Shown piece after piece: positions 34,493-43,936 of a stretch of 55,948 nt of DNA. The stretch lies in NCBI RefSeq assembly GCF_900188385.1, contig NZ_FZOI01000025.1, forward strand, positions 1 to 55,948, given 5' to 3'. Under the pieces are notes generated by a model. That model searched no databases. It was not told where the DNA came from and worked only from the letters and a program-made list of their open reading frames with translations. Numbering within the stretch: position 1 is the first letter of the stretch; each line of letters opens with the position of its first letter. The position numbers and the translations under genes were made by a program. This stretch comes from Azospirillum sp. RU38E (lineage in GTDB: Bacteria > Pseudomonadota > Alphaproteobacteria > Azospirillales > Azospirillaceae).

Positions 34493-35839
34493 TCAAAGGC
34501 TGCGGAATTGTTTGGTGTAGGCGGCAGAAAACTTGCCGCCGAGCGGTGGACCGGAGGATTGTTCCCCCATGATCCGCTGATGGGTTTGTTCGTATTTTTC
34601 CCAGCACCGCGCCTTATGGACCTGCGGCAACAGGGACGAACTGACATCGGTGCTGACGCTTTCGGGCGACAGCTGTTCCAGCACATCGGCCACCACCGTC
34701 TTCATGCCGGCGATCAGGGCCACCTCATGGGCCTTGATATCGCGCAGGCTTTCGCGGATGGCGTCCGGCGCATCCAGGAAACCCGTCACCCGCTTGCCGA
34801 TCAGCACGGCCAGCGTGCCATCCAGGTTGGCGGAAAATTTCAGCGGGTTGTTTTCCTTGGCGCGCAGCAGCGTATGTTCGATGCGGAATTCCGATTTCAG
34901 GAAGGCCCGCAGTTCTAGCAGCTCCCGCATCCCGGACACCGCCTCGCGGAAGGCCAGCCCCATCTTGTGCATCAGGGCAGCCTGATCGGCATTGTCGATG
35001 GCCTCCATCGGCAGGCCGACACCGGCCATGAAGGCGGCCACCGGGTCGGTGCCACGCAGGTCGGTTGCGGCCTCCGCCGGCTCCCGGGCCACGGGCGGTG
35101 GGGGTGGGGGCGCAGGGACGGGCACCGCTTCCGCCACCGGCGGGCGTGGCGTGGGGCGGGGAAAATCGGGGGCAGGTTCCGGTTCGGCCAGGGCTTCAGG
35201 CTCCGCCGGCAGCGTCGCCTCATCGGAATGCCAATCGGGCGGGATCACCGGGCGCTGCACCTCGGGGGCGGCGAAATGATTGGCCAGTTGCGGATGCCCG
35301 CCAAAGGCCGCCATGTCGGATTCCGGCACCTCCAGCGCGGCCAGGTCGCCATCGCGCTCAATGGGGCTGGCATCGCTGCGCCGCCGCCCGCCCAGAATAT
35401 CGCTCACCGAGGCCGGATTGGCACCATAGGCGGCGGGCGCGGTCTCCATGGCGAAATCAAGCCCGCCCCCGCCGGCCGGCGAATGATCACCGAACAGAGC
35501 GGGGGCGGCCGCCACCATCTCCCGAAATTCCGCCTTCAGCACACAGGGGCCGAGATTGATCACCTCCCCATCGCGCAGCGCCTGGGCATTTCCCTTGCCC
35601 AACGGCACCGGCGCATCGCCAACGAAAACACCATTGGTGCTGGTATCGATGATGAAATAGGCATTGCCGCGTTTTTCAAACCGGCAATGCTGTTTGGACA
35701 GATGGCGGTGCGGATCATTGACCACCCAGTCATTCTCCTGCCCGCGCCCGATGCTGATGCTGGCGCCGTCAAAGCTGCGGCTTTCCCCCTCGCTCAGGGA
35801 GCTGTCACCCGCTTTCATCACTTTCAGGACAAGCGCCAT
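34493..35839 (-). CDS. fha: T6SS forkhead-associated protein Fha (ImpI/TagH)
   Basis: About 448 residues. An N-terminal FHA domain (about 1-105) shows the phosphothreonine-binding residues in ISIGRGQENDWVV, HLSKQHCRFE and STNGVFVG. A long Pro/Ala-rich linker follows, then the T6SS-specific C-terminal domain (ADQAALMHKMGLAFREAVSGMRELL, KARCWEKYEQTHQRIMGE). It reads phosphothreonine made by PpkA and promotes assembly. ATG 35839 has GAGGAAA upstream; a GTG at 35854 is less likely. It is the first gene of the operon. Confidence 0.93.
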   Translation of the reverse strand: MALVLKVMKAGDSSLSEGESRSFDGASISIGRGQENDWVVNDPHRHLSKQHCRFEKRGNAYFIIDTSTNGVFVGDAPVPLGKGNAQALRDGEVINLGPCVLKAEFREMVAAAPALFGDHSPAGGGGLDFAMETAPAAYGANPASVSDILGGRRRSDASPIERDGDLAALEVPESDMAAFGGHPQLANHFAAPEVQRPVIPPDWHSDEATLPAEPEALAEPEPAPDFPRPTPRPPVAEAVPVPAPPPPPPVAREPAEAATDLRGTDPVAAFMAGVGLPMEAIDNADQAALMHKMGLAFREAVSGMRELLELRAFLKSEFRIEHTLLRAKENNPLKFSANLDGTLAVLIGKRVTGFLDAPDAIRESLRDIKAHEVALIAGMKTVVADVLEQLSPESVSTDVSSSLLPQVHKARCWEKYEQTHQRIMGEQSSGPPLGGKFSAAYTKQFRSL

Positions 35840-36581
35840 CTTTTCCTCGTTCACGTGGGAGCGGGACGTAACCGGGCTGCGAAAACGACCGGCATATCAC
35901 CCGATGATCGTATAAGGATCGAAGACTGGGTTTTGTTTCAGAAAAATTATCGATCGTTGCGGAACAATCGTGGAAACAAAATAATACCATCAACAAATGC
36001 CGCGAGATAACCACGGCCATTCACAAAAAATAGGTATCACAAGCAATAGGAACCACCGACGTGCTATTTGGTGTTATCCATACATGTTCTGTTTATACAC
36101 ACGCACTATTCCATATAGCTGACGATCCACCGATTTGGTGTCACCCCTTCCGGATGATGTACCTTCGACCACTTACCTTTGTCGCAATCCGCGTTCAAAG
36201 AGCCTTTCTCGCGCCCGTTCGATAGGCCGAAGGGCCGATAAATCAGGTTCTCGGCCATGAAACGATACCCCCTGGGGGTGCCGCCCTATTCCAATCGTTG
36301 CTTATAACGGCCCTTCGCATCGGCCCGTTCGGCATACCCCGAATTCGGCGATCCACTTGCCTTCTGTTTCGTTGAAGCCAAAGCGACTTTCTATAATAAG
36401 GGGCAAACCCCCCTCAATATTCCGGGGTTTTGCTTCTGTAGAATTCACCCTGCTCTCAGCATGTCAGGGATTTGCGTTTTTTGTGACGCCTGATGGCGCT
36501 TTCAATACCCCGTTTCCTTGGGGTGTTTTCTTTCCAAGGCATTTGCCGTTGGCTGCAAGGGCCATTGCTCGGGAATCTGGA
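35840..36581. promoter_or_regulatory. 742-base intergenic region between divergent fha and vgrG
   Basis: This is the longest gap in the window and its fha-proximal half is AT-rich. It must contain the start signals of the T6SS operon (minus) and probably of vgrG (plus). On the plus strand a perfect TATAAT (36392-36397) lacks a good -35. Eight bases later a seven-pair hairpin (36405-36411 with 36424-36430, then TTTT) resembles a terminator or leader stem. On the minus strand a 50-codon reading frame (36106-36258) is listed separately. I found no sigma-54 type -24/-12 site by eye. Confidence 0.5.
36106..36258 (-). CDS. Possible small protein of 50 residues, unknown
   Basis: The ATG at 36258 has AGGGGG nine bases upstream, and the frame runs 50 codons to TAG. 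The peptide begins MAENLIYRPFGLSNGREKG and contains a Trp/His-rich end (KWSKVHHPEG, NRWIVSYME). I do not recognise it. It may be a real small gene at the head of the T6SS operon or a remnant of a longer gene. Being short, it could also be chance. Confidence 0.3.
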   Translation of the reverse strand: MAENLIYRPFGLSNGREKGSLNADCDKGKWSKVHHPEGVTPNRWIVSYME

Positions 36582-39200
36582 ATGGACGGTTTCACGCAGG
36601 TCAATCGCATCCTGGCGATCGATACACCGCTTGGCCCCGATCAGTTGCTGCTGGAAGCGCTGGAGGGGACGGAGGCGGTGTCGGCGCTGTTCACCTTCCG
36701 CGCCACGGTGCGGGCGCAGACCGATATGCTGGATCCGGCCAGCCTGGTGGCCCAGCCGGTGGATTTCCACCTGCGGCTTCAAGATGGCGTCTATCGCAGT
36801 TTCAACGGCATCGTCGCCGGGTTGACCGCCGGCCATGCCGCCGGGCGCGGTCAGCGCCATTATGAGCTTGAGATTGTGCCCTGGCTCTGGCTGCTGACCC
36901 GCACCAGCGATTGCCGCATCTTCCAGAACAAGAACAGCCTGGAAATCCTGGCCACCATCTTCGATGAGATGGGCCATAGCCAGTATGATTTCTCCATGGC
37001 CGGCTCACCGCCACCCCGCCCCTATTGCGTGCAGTATCGGGAGACCGATTTCGCCTTTGTCTGCCGCCTGCTGGAGGAGGATGGGCTTTACTATTTCTTC
37101 CGCCACGAGCCGGGCAAGCACACGCTGGTGGTGGCAACGCAGACCGCCGCCTATCAATCCGGGGCCGAGCCCAGCATCCCGTTCAGCGCCACGTCGGCCC
37201 TGTCCAACCATATCAAGGACTGGCGGCGGCGCCATTCCTATCAGGCCAGCGCCTGGACGGTGGCCGATTATAATTTCGAAACCAGCAAGCTGCGCCTGAA
37301 CCAGACGGTTCCCACCCTCTCCAATTTCCAGCAACAGCCCCAGCACGAACATTTTGAGTTTCCGGGCCTTCATGCCGATCCTGGCCTGGGCGAACGCCGC
37401 GCCAAGCTGAACATGCAGGCCGAGGAGGTGGAGCGCGAGACTATCCAGGGCGTCAGCGATTGCCGCACCCTGGCCCCCATCGGCCGCTTCCTGATGACCG
37501 GCCATCCGGTGATGGCGGAGAACAGTTCCTATGTCGTGCTGTCGGTCAGCCACAAGGCCGCCGACCAGTCCTATGAAACCAATGGCGGCAGCAATACGCA
37601 GTACGAGAACAGCTTTACCTGTATCCCAGCATCCACCCCCTTTGTCCCCCGCCGCACCACCCCCCGCCCCACCATCCCCGGCCTGCAAACGGCCGTGGTG
37701 GTGGGGCCCAAGGGGGAGGATATCCATACCGACGCCTATGGGCGGGTGAAGGTGCAATTCTACTGGGACCGGCGCGGCACGGCGGACGACCGTTCTTCCT
37801 GCTGGATCCGGGCAACGCAAAGCTGGGCCGGGCGCGGCTTTGGCGCGCAGACCATCCCGCGTGTGGGCATGGAGGTGGTGGTCGGTTTCATGGAGGGCAA
37901 CCCGGATCGCCCGGTGATCCTGGGGCTGGTGCCGAATTCCGAAACCGCCGCGCCCGTTTCCCTGCCGGCGCAGAAGACGCAGACCGCGTTTCGTACCCTG
38001 TCCAGCCCCGGCGGCAACGGCTTCAACCTGTTCTCCATGGAGGATAAGGCGGGTGGTGAGGAACTGGCCTTCCATAGCCAGAAGGATCTCTCCACCGTCG
38101 TCCAGAACAACCAGTTCATCCAGATCGGCAATGGCGCCATCCAGCGCGCCAAGAACCTGATGGTCTTCCAGGTCGGTGAAAGCGCCATCCAACTGACCCC
38201 AGACAAGATCATCCTGGTCTCCAACGGCTCCACCATCATCATGGACAAGACGGGCATCAGCCTGGATGGGGAGTATATCTGGCTGAACACCAAGGAGAAG
38301 GTGCCCCCACCGGAAGCAGAAGAGGTGCAGGTCTCCGGTGGCGGCGGCGGCGGCGGGGCGGCTGCCGGCAATGGTGCCGCCGGCGGCAGCAGCGCCACGT
38401 CGGCGATCAATGGGCAGAACCCGGCTGGTCAGTCCGGCGGTGGCGGGGGTGGAGGCGGTGGTGGTGGCTGGGGCGATGCGCCGGCAACCGCCAAACCGAC
38501 CGAGGGCACCACGCTGCAAGGCGGCGACTGGGCAGCCAATAAGACCAAGGGGCCTGTCACCTCCAAGGTGCTGGGTGCCGAAGGGTCGGTCACCGGCAAT
38601 GTCACCAATGACAAGGCCACGGTGGATGCCAAGGGTGAGGCGGCATTGGCCCGCATTTCGGCCAAAGGCCAGAATGATTGGGGTGAGATCGGTGGTGGCC
38701 TGGATGTCTTCGCCGCCGACGCCGAAGGCCATGCCGGCATCACCAAGAACGGTCTTGGCGCTGCGGGTGAGGCCAAGGCCGCCATGCAGCGGCTTTCCGT
38801 GGAAGGGGCGCTGGGCAACAGCGATTACGGCAAGGTCGGCCTGAAAGGCACGGGCGAACTGTTCTCCGCCGATGCCAAAGGGCAGGCGCTGCTGGGCGAT
38901 GATGGCCGTTATGTCGGTGCTGCCCTGGGCGGCAAGGCCGGCGCCCGCGTGGCACAGGCATCGGCCGAACAGACCTTCTCCATTCCCATCGGCTGGTTGC
39001 CGGGTGTGCCCGATGGCTGGACGCTGGATGGTAAATTCCAGCAAAGCGCATCGGCCGGCAGTGCAGAGATCGGCGGCGGCGGCTTCGGCTATTTCGATCG
39101 CCAGACCCAGCGCTATCATGGTGGCGGCTTTGCCGAGATCGGTGCGATCTTCGGTGTGGGCACGGAGGGTGAATTAAGCGTGGGGCCGCCGAAGAAATGA
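36582..39200 (+). CDS. vgrG: VgrG spike protein with glycine-linked C-terminal extension
   Basis: About 872 residues. Residues 1-560 are a normal VgrG: gp27-like part (NRILAIDTPLGPDQLLLEAL, FAFVCRLLEEDGLYYFF) and gp5-like needle (DAYGRVKVQFYWDRRG, SCWIRATQSWAGRGFG, VVVGFMEGNPDRPVI). After VPPPEAEE come two Gly runs (about 586 and 620-631), then about 220 residues built from two similar Gly/Ala-rich repeats of about 55 residues (GEAALARISAKG and AAMQRLSVEG begin them). I do not recognise this extension as an enzyme. It resembles repetitive, membrane-active segments of polymorphic toxins. The start at 36582 fits the family; the frame is open further upstream. Its stop overlaps the next gene (ATGA). 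Confidence 0.93.
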   Translation: MDGFTQVNRILAIDTPLGPDQLLLEALEGTEAVSALFTFRATVRAQTDMLDPASLVAQPVDFHLRLQDGVYRSFNGIVAGLTAGHAAGRGQRHYELEIVPWLWLLTRTSDCRIFQNKNSLEILATIFDEMGHSQYDFSMAGSPPPRPYCVQYRETDFAFVCRLLEEDGLYYFFRHEPGKHTLVVATQTAAYQSGAEPSIPFSATSALSNHIKDWRRRHSYQASAWTVADYNFETSKLRLNQTVPTLSNFQQQPQHEHFEFPGLHADPGLGERRAKLNMQAEEVERETIQGVSDCRTLAPIGRFLMTGHPVMAENSSYVVLSVSHKAADQSYETNGGSNTQYENSFTCIPASTPFVPRRTTPRPTIPGLQTAVVVGPKGEDIHTDAYGRVKVQFYWDRRGTADDRSSCWIRATQSWAGRGFGAQTIPRVGMEVVVGFMEGNPDRPVILGLVPNSETAAPVSLPAQKTQTAFRTLSSPGGNGFNLFSMEDKAGGEELAFHSQKDLSTVVQNNQFIQIGNGAIQRAKNLMVFQVGESAIQLTPDKIILVSNGSTIIMDKTGISLDGEYIWLNTKEKVPPPEAEEVQVSGGGGGGGAAAGNGAAGGSSATSAINGQNPAGQSGGGGGGGGGGGWGDAPATAKPTEGTTLQGGDWAANKTKGPVTSKVLGAEGSVTGNVTNDKATVDAKGEAALARISAKGQNDWGEIGGGLDVFAADAEGHAGITKNGLGAAGEAKAAMQRLSVEGALGNSDYGKVGLKGTGELFSADAKGQALLGDDGRYVGAALGGKAGARVAQASAEQTFSIPIGWLPGVPDGWTLDGKFQQSASAGSAEIGGGGFGYFDRQTQRYHGGGFAEIGAIFGVGTEGELSVGPPKK

Positions 39201-40675
39201 GTGCTGAAACCGTAACCTTGGGCCGGATGGCAGCCCTGGCCACCCGTTTTCCAGAGCGGGGCCGCACCCTGCTGGGATTTCTGCTGCTGGCGGTGCTGTT
39301 CGCCCTGGTGGTCATCATTGGCAAACTGGTGGAAAGATCAGCGCCCGGCCTGTTGTTCCTGATCCAGATCGCCATGGCTATGCTGGGCGTGTTGATGTTT
39401 TCCCTGATCATTCTGGTGCAATGGCGGCGGGTGGTGGATTTCGCGTTCCGATTGGGCAGGCTGCCGGGCCGGATGCCGGGGATGTGGCGGGTTTTTCTGC
39501 TGCCCTATCCACGCCGCGATGTTGACGTGATGATAGAGCGCGGGCGTCTGGCGGAATTGCTGACCCTGCCGGTGGTTCTGATAATCTCTCTGGGGCTTCT
39601 GCTGGCAGTGATCCTGCCACACGAAAGCAAAGCGAAGGAAAGTGCAATGACTGAGATGCGGACGACTATCCAGGCCACCCAAGCCGATCTGGCCCGCGAT
39701 TACCTGCAGCAGCCTTTCCAAAGCCCCTATCCGGCCTTCGCCTTCACCCTGGCCATCCGCAAGGACTGGCTATGGTTCGAAAAGGAGGGCCAGCCGGACA
39801 GGCCCAATGGCAAGCTGCAGAAGCTGGCCGCCTATGGCGACCGCAGAGACCAGAGCCTGATCGAGGTCTATGCCCTGGCGCTGGAGCGGGAAATCGCGCC
39901 AGAGGATTGGCTGGAACAATGGGTGATCACCAACCAGTATCAGGTGTTGGGCCATCGCAGCATCCCGTCTACCGCCGGCCGCAATGCCGATGTGCTGGCG
40001 AAGAAGATGGTGGCGGGCCGCCCGGTTCTGTACCGGCTTCGCACCTTCAAGAATGGCAAGTTCCTCTATCTGCTGCATAGTTTCAGTGATGAGGCGCATT
40101 ATCCGCAGGTCGAGGAAGCCTTCCTGGTGGCCGCCCAGACCTTCCGCCTGACACAGGCACCGCAGCAGGCCTATGCGGAGCCCCTGCAGGATCTGCCGCT
40201 GAACAAGGTTTTCCAGTTGGGTTTCAAGGCCCCCACCTCCTGGACGGCACAGCCGGATAACAGCGTTGGGGCCGACAGCCAGTCCTGGATTGTCAGCAAT
40301 GGTCAGGGGGCGGAACGGCTGGGCATTCTCAACATCTATGCCGCCCCGCGCGACAGCTTCGCCAGCGCCCAGGCAGCCGGCGATCAGGTGGCAGGCGGAA
40401 TGCGCGGGCTGGGTGCCGATATCACCAAAAACCCGTTGCGCACGGTGGAAAGTGATATTCCCGGCGTCAGCCTGTCTGTCAGCAGCCTGGAAACCAGCAT
40501 CAACGGCAAGCCGGCGACCTTCCGGCAAACCGTGGTGGGCACGGCCAAGGGCTGGGCTGTTTTCAGCCTGCTGTCCCCTGCCCCCCACCCCGATTCATAC
40601 CTGATCGGCCCCATCAACCGCCGCGCCTATGACATCGCCTTTGGCAGTTTCCTGTCAGCCCTGGCACCGAAGTGA
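39197..40675 (+). CDS. Membrane protein coupled to vgrG, candidate immunity or accessory protein
   Basis: The 492-residue protein has two close N-terminal membrane segments (TLLGFLLLAVLFALVVIIG; LFLIQIAMAMLGVLMFSLIILV) and a third near 125 (LLTLPVVLIISLGLLLAVILP). The remaining 350 residues would face the periplasm and form two similar alpha/beta modules, the second beginning VFQLGFKAPTSW and ending near NRRAYDIAFGSFLSAL. These modules weakly recall DcrB/DUF1795 folds. The ATGA overlap with vgrG implies joint production. A protein that guards the inner membrane against the VgrG extension is a sensible guess; a chaperone role is the alternative. Confidence 0.75.
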   Translation: MSAETVTLGRMAALATRFPERGRTLLGFLLLAVLFALVVIIGKLVERSAPGLLFLIQIAMAMLGVLMFSLIILVQWRRVVDFAFRLGRLPGRMPGMWRVFLLPYPRRDVDVMIERGRLAELLTLPVVLIISLGLLLAVILPHESKAKESAMTEMRTTIQATQADLARDYLQQPFQSPYPAFAFTLAIRKDWLWFEKEGQPDRPNGKLQKLAAYGDRRDQSLIEVYALALEREIAPEDWLEQWVITNQYQVLGHRSIPSTAGRNADVLAKKMVAGRPVLYRLRTFKNGKFLYLLHSFSDEAHYPQVEEAFLVAAQTFRLTQAPQQAYAEPLQDLPLNKVFQLGFKAPTSWTAQPDNSVGADSQSWIVSNGQGAERLGILNIYAAPRDSFASAQAAGDQVAGGMRGLGADITKNPLRTVESDIPGVSLSVSSLETSINGKPATFRQTVVGTAKGWAVFSLLSPAPHPDSYLIGPINRRAYDIAFGSFLSALAPK

Positions 40676-40740
40676 ACCGCCCCTGCCTCTGCCGGATGGA
40701 ACGGTTGGTGATCGTCAATTCGCTGTTACCATGACAGAGG

Positions 40741-40778
40741 CCGGGTTGGCTGGAACGTAAATACACCATCCAACCCGG
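40741..40778. terminator. Bidirectional hairpin between convergent genes
   Basis: CCGGGTTGG (40741-40749) pairs with CCAACCCGG (40770-40778), and the stem extends four more positions with one mismatch. It lies between the stops of the vgrG-linked membrane protein and glycogen phosphorylase. No clear T run follows. Confidence 0.5.
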
Positions 40779-40787
40779 TCATCAGGA

Positions 40788-43271
40788 TCAATCCCCATCG
40801 CCCGTCATCGGCAGCACGGGGGACACGTTCCAGATCTCCGTCGCATAATCCATGATGGTGCGGTCAGAGGAGAACCAGCCCATGCCGGCCGTGTTCAAGA
40901 TGGCCTTGGCCGTCCATTCATCCTGACTGCGGTACAGCTCTGCCGCCGTTGCGTGGGTGTTGCAGTAATCCTCGAAATCCGCCGTGACCAGGAAATGGTC
41001 GCCATTCAGCAGACTGTCGACAATGGGCTGGAAACGGCGCGGATCGTCGGGGGAGAAGATGCCGGAACCGATCATGTCCAGCGCCCGCTTCAGCCGCGGG
41101 TTGGTGGCCACCACCTGACGCGGATCAAAGGCACCGCCCTGGCGCAGCTCCTGCACCTCCGCCGCATTCATGCCGAAGATGAAGATATTCTCCGCCCCGA
41201 CATGATCGCGCATTTCCACATTGGCCCCATCCAGGGTGCCGATGGTCAGCGCCCCATTCAGCGCCAGCTTCATATTGCCGGTGCCTGATGCCTCCATCCC
41301 CGCCGTGGAAATCTGTTCCGACAGGTCGGCCGCCGGCATGATCAGTTCAGCTTGGGTGACATTGTAATTGGGCAGCATCACCAGCCGCAGCCGCCCCTTC
41401 ACCACCGGGTCTTGATTGATCACCCGCGCAATGTCATTGGCCAGCTTGATGATCAGCTTGGCCTGGGTATAGGCGGGGGCCGCCTTGCCGGCCAAAATCT
41501 TGGTGACCGGCACGAACTCCCGGGTGGGGTTGTCGCGGATGTCATTATACAGCGCCACCGTCTGCAACAGGTTCAGCAACTGGCGCTTATATTCATGGAT
41601 GCGCTTCACCTGCACATCGAACAAGCTGTCAATGTCGATATCCACCTTCAGGTGGCGGGTGATATAGGCGGCCAGCCGCTTCTTGTTCTGGCGCTTGGCG
41701 CGGCGGAATTCCTCCCGGAAGACGGGATCGTCCGCCCGCTCCCGCAGGGCGCCCAACTGTTCCAGATCCATTACCCAGCCGGAACCGATACGGCTGGTGA
41801 TCAGGGCCGACAGGGCCGGGTTGGCCTGCAACAGCCAGCGGCGCGGGGTGATGCCATTGGTCTTGTTGGTGATGCGGTCGGGGAATTCGCGGTGGAAATC
41901 GGCAAACACCGTCTTGCGCATCAGGTCGGTATGCAGGGCCGAGACACCATTGACCTTGTGGCTGCCCAGAAAGGCCAGATTGCCCATGCGCACCCGCCGG
42001 TCGCCATTTTCATCAATCAGCGAGAGGCGCTGGATGGTGCTGATATCGGCATGGGACTTTATCTGGTTCAAGAACCGGGCATTGATCTCATAAATGATCT
42101 GCATATGGCGGGGCAGCACCCGTTCCAGCAGCCGCACCGGCCAGGATTCCAGCGCCTCCGGCAGCAGGGTGTGGTTGGTATAGCTGAAGGTACGGCGGGT
42201 GACGTCCCAGGCGTGCTCCCATTCCAGCCCATGCTGGTCGATCAGCAGCCGCATCAGCTCGGCAATGCCGATGGCGGGATGGGTATCATTAAGCTGGATG
42301 GCCGCCTTGTCGGGCAGGCTGTCAAAATCGCGGTGATGCTGCAGATACCGGCGCAGGATGTCCTGGATGCTGGCGCTGGTGAAGAAATATTCCTGCTTCA
42401 GCCGCAACTCCCGCCCCACCTCCGTAGCGTCATTGGGGTAGAGCACGCGGGACAGATTCTCCGACAGAACCTTGCCTTCCACCGCCTTCAGATAATCGCC
42501 ATCATTGAAATCGCTGAAGCTGAAATCATGCGCGGCGCGGGCAGACCACAGGCGCAGCGTGTTGATCGTCTCCCCGCCATAGCCGACCACCGGCGTGTCG
42601 AACGCCATGGCGTGCACCATGTCGGTGCCGGTCCATTGGGCGCGCTCAATCCCGCGCCCATCGCGCACCCGCTCCACATGGCCATAGAAATGCACAGGGT
42701 ACAGCACTTCCGGCCGGGCGAATTCCCACGGGTTGCCAAAGCGCAGCCAGTTGTCCGGCGTTTCCACCTGCCAGCCATGATCGAATTCCTGTTCGAACAG
42801 GCCATATTCGTAACGGATGCCATAGCCATAGCCGGGCAGGTTGCGGGTGGCCATGCTATCCAGGAAACAGGCGGCCAGCCGGCCCAGCCCGCCATTGCCC
42901 AGCGCCGGGTCCGGCTCCATCTCCAGCACCTCTTCCAGGCGCAGGCCCAGCCGGTCCAGCGCTTCGCGTGCCTCCTCCACCAGCCCCAGGTTGGAGAGGT
43001 TGTTAAGCAGCAGCCGCCCGATCAGGAATTCCATGGAGAAGTAGTAGATACGCTTGGCATCGGCGGCATAGACGGCGCGGGTGGTATCCATCCAGCGATC
43101 CACCACCCGGTCCCGCACGGCCAGGGCGGCGCTGTTGAACCAGTCGCGCCGTGTGGCGGCGCGGGCATCCTTGCCGACGGAATAGACCAGCCATTCAACG
43201 AAGGATCGTTTCAGCGCATCGACATCCAATGCCTTGCGGCCGATCTCACGGGATTTGAAACGGGCATCCAT
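40788..43271 (-). CDS. glgP: Glycogen/starch phosphorylase
   Basis: About 827 residues, the normal length for the family. It releases glucose-1-phosphate from alpha-1,4-glucans using pyridoxal phosphate. Family segments are present throughout: NGGLGRLAACFLDSMATRNLPGYGYG, LNDTHPAIGIAELMRLL, RRWLLQANP, VKRIHEYKRQLLN, and the cofactor-lysine region SGTGNMKLALNGALTIGTLDG. The ATG at 43271 has GGGAAAG upstream; in-frame ATG 43343 and GTG 43349 would add 24-26 residues. No other glycogen genes are nearby. Confidence 0.93.
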   Translation of the reverse strand: MDARFKSREIGRKALDVDALKRSFVEWLVYSVGKDARAATRRDWFNSAALAVRDRVVDRWMDTTRAVYAADAKRIYYFSMEFLIGRLLLNNLSNLGLVEEAREALDRLGLRLEEVLEMEPDPALGNGGLGRLAACFLDSMATRNLPGYGYGIRYEYGLFEQEFDHGWQVETPDNWLRFGNPWEFARPEVLYPVHFYGHVERVRDGRGIERAQWTGTDMVHAMAFDTPVVGYGGETINTLRLWSARAAHDFSFSDFNDGDYLKAVEGKVLSENLSRVLYPNDATEVGRELRLKQEYFFTSASIQDILRRYLQHHRDFDSLPDKAAIQLNDTHPAIGIAELMRLLIDQHGLEWEHAWDVTRRTFSYTNHTLLPEALESWPVRLLERVLPRHMQIIYEINARFLNQIKSHADISTIQRLSLIDENGDRRVRMGNLAFLGSHKVNGVSALHTDLMRKTVFADFHREFPDRITNKTNGITPRRWLLQANPALSALITSRIGSGWVMDLEQLGALRERADDPVFREEFRRAKRQNKKRLAAYITRHLKVDIDIDSLFDVQVKRIHEYKRQLLNLLQTVALYNDIRDNPTREFVPVTKILAGKAAPAYTQAKLIIKLANDIARVINQDPVVKGRLRLVMLPNYNVTQAELIMPAADLSEQISTAGMEASGTGNMKLALNGALTIGTLDGANVEMRDHVGAENIFIFGMNAAEVQELRQGGAFDPRQVVATNPRLKRALDMIGSGIFSPDDPRRFQPIVDSLLNGDHFLVTADFEDYCNTHATAAELYRSQDEWTAKAILNTAGMGWFSSDRTIMDYATEIWNVSPVLPMTGDGD

Positions 43272-43605
43272 AGGTAACTGTCTTTCCCATACCATCCGGC
43301 CGGCCGCGCCGGTCACGCTTCCCGACTTGGGGGAGACGGGCATTTTCACTGTCTAATATTGATTTTGTGTCAACAATACGCAACGAAACGCTTTGTCACC
43401 GCTGTCGCAACCCCGCCGCGCCGGGGAAGTGGATGGCGCTGGCCGCCGCGCTGATATACAATATCCGACCGGGGTACCCCGGCTCAGAAAAGGTGGGTAA
43501 ACGGGCACGGAACATCCGGGCCGGGCATATGTTGTTGAACAGGCCGCTGATCGATGTGCAAGGCACGGCCACTGGTGATTGTTTCGTTCCAGATATAGTG
43601 ATGAC

Positions 43606-43842
43606 ATGAAACGGCTGACCATGAGCGATATCAACGCCTATATGGATGGCGCCCTTTCCCCGGCCCAGCGTCGGGAGGTGGAAGCCGCCCTGGCAGCCGA
43701 CCCGGCCGCGGCCGAACTGTTGAAGCGCTATCAGCGCAACACGGAAGCCTTGCATCAGCTTTATGATCCCGTATTGGAGGAGCCGGTGCCAGAACAGATG
43801 TTGAGCCTGCTGCGCCGGCATAGCGGTCCGCGACCCCATTGA
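43606..43842 (+). CDS. Short anti-sigma factor-like protein
   Basis: The protein has 78 residues. The sequence SDINAYMDGALSPAQRREVEAALAADPAAAELL and the following LYDPVLEEPVPEQML strongly resemble the cytoplasmic N-terminal part of transmembrane anti-sigma factors found in alphaproteobacteria. Those are normally followed by a membrane helix and a periplasmic domain, both missing here, and no ECF sigma gene is adjacent. Stop codon and composition look normal. It may be a natural short form or the remnant of a longer gene. ATG 43621 is an alternative start. Confidence 0.65.
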   Translation: MKRLTMSDINAYMDGALSPAQRREVEAALAADPAAAELLKRYQRNTEALHQLYDPVLEEPVPEQMLSLLRRHSGPRPH

Positions 43843-43936
43843 AAGGGCGGCCGGCCGCCACAATATGGCCTTCCCTGCCGGCCATGGTTCCGGCCATGAT
43901 GCGCCGCCCCTTCCCGTCCCCCACGCAACCGCCTTG

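Noticed and set aside
34967-36010. 347-codon plus-strand frame over fha and the gap beyond it
   Set aside because: It is antisense to the well-supported FHA gene and low in complexity.
35805-36020. 71-codon minus-strand frame overlapping the fha start
   Set aside because: It overlaps fha in another frame, has no ribosome site, and its sequence shows no family pattern.
36357-36581. Extended N-terminus of VgrG
   Set aside because: The in-frame extension is unlike VgrG openings, and its DNA contains a promoter-like box and a hairpin.
41352-43277. 641-codon plus-strand frame opposite glycogen phosphorylase
   Set aside because: Antisense shadow of glgP; no recognisable motif.
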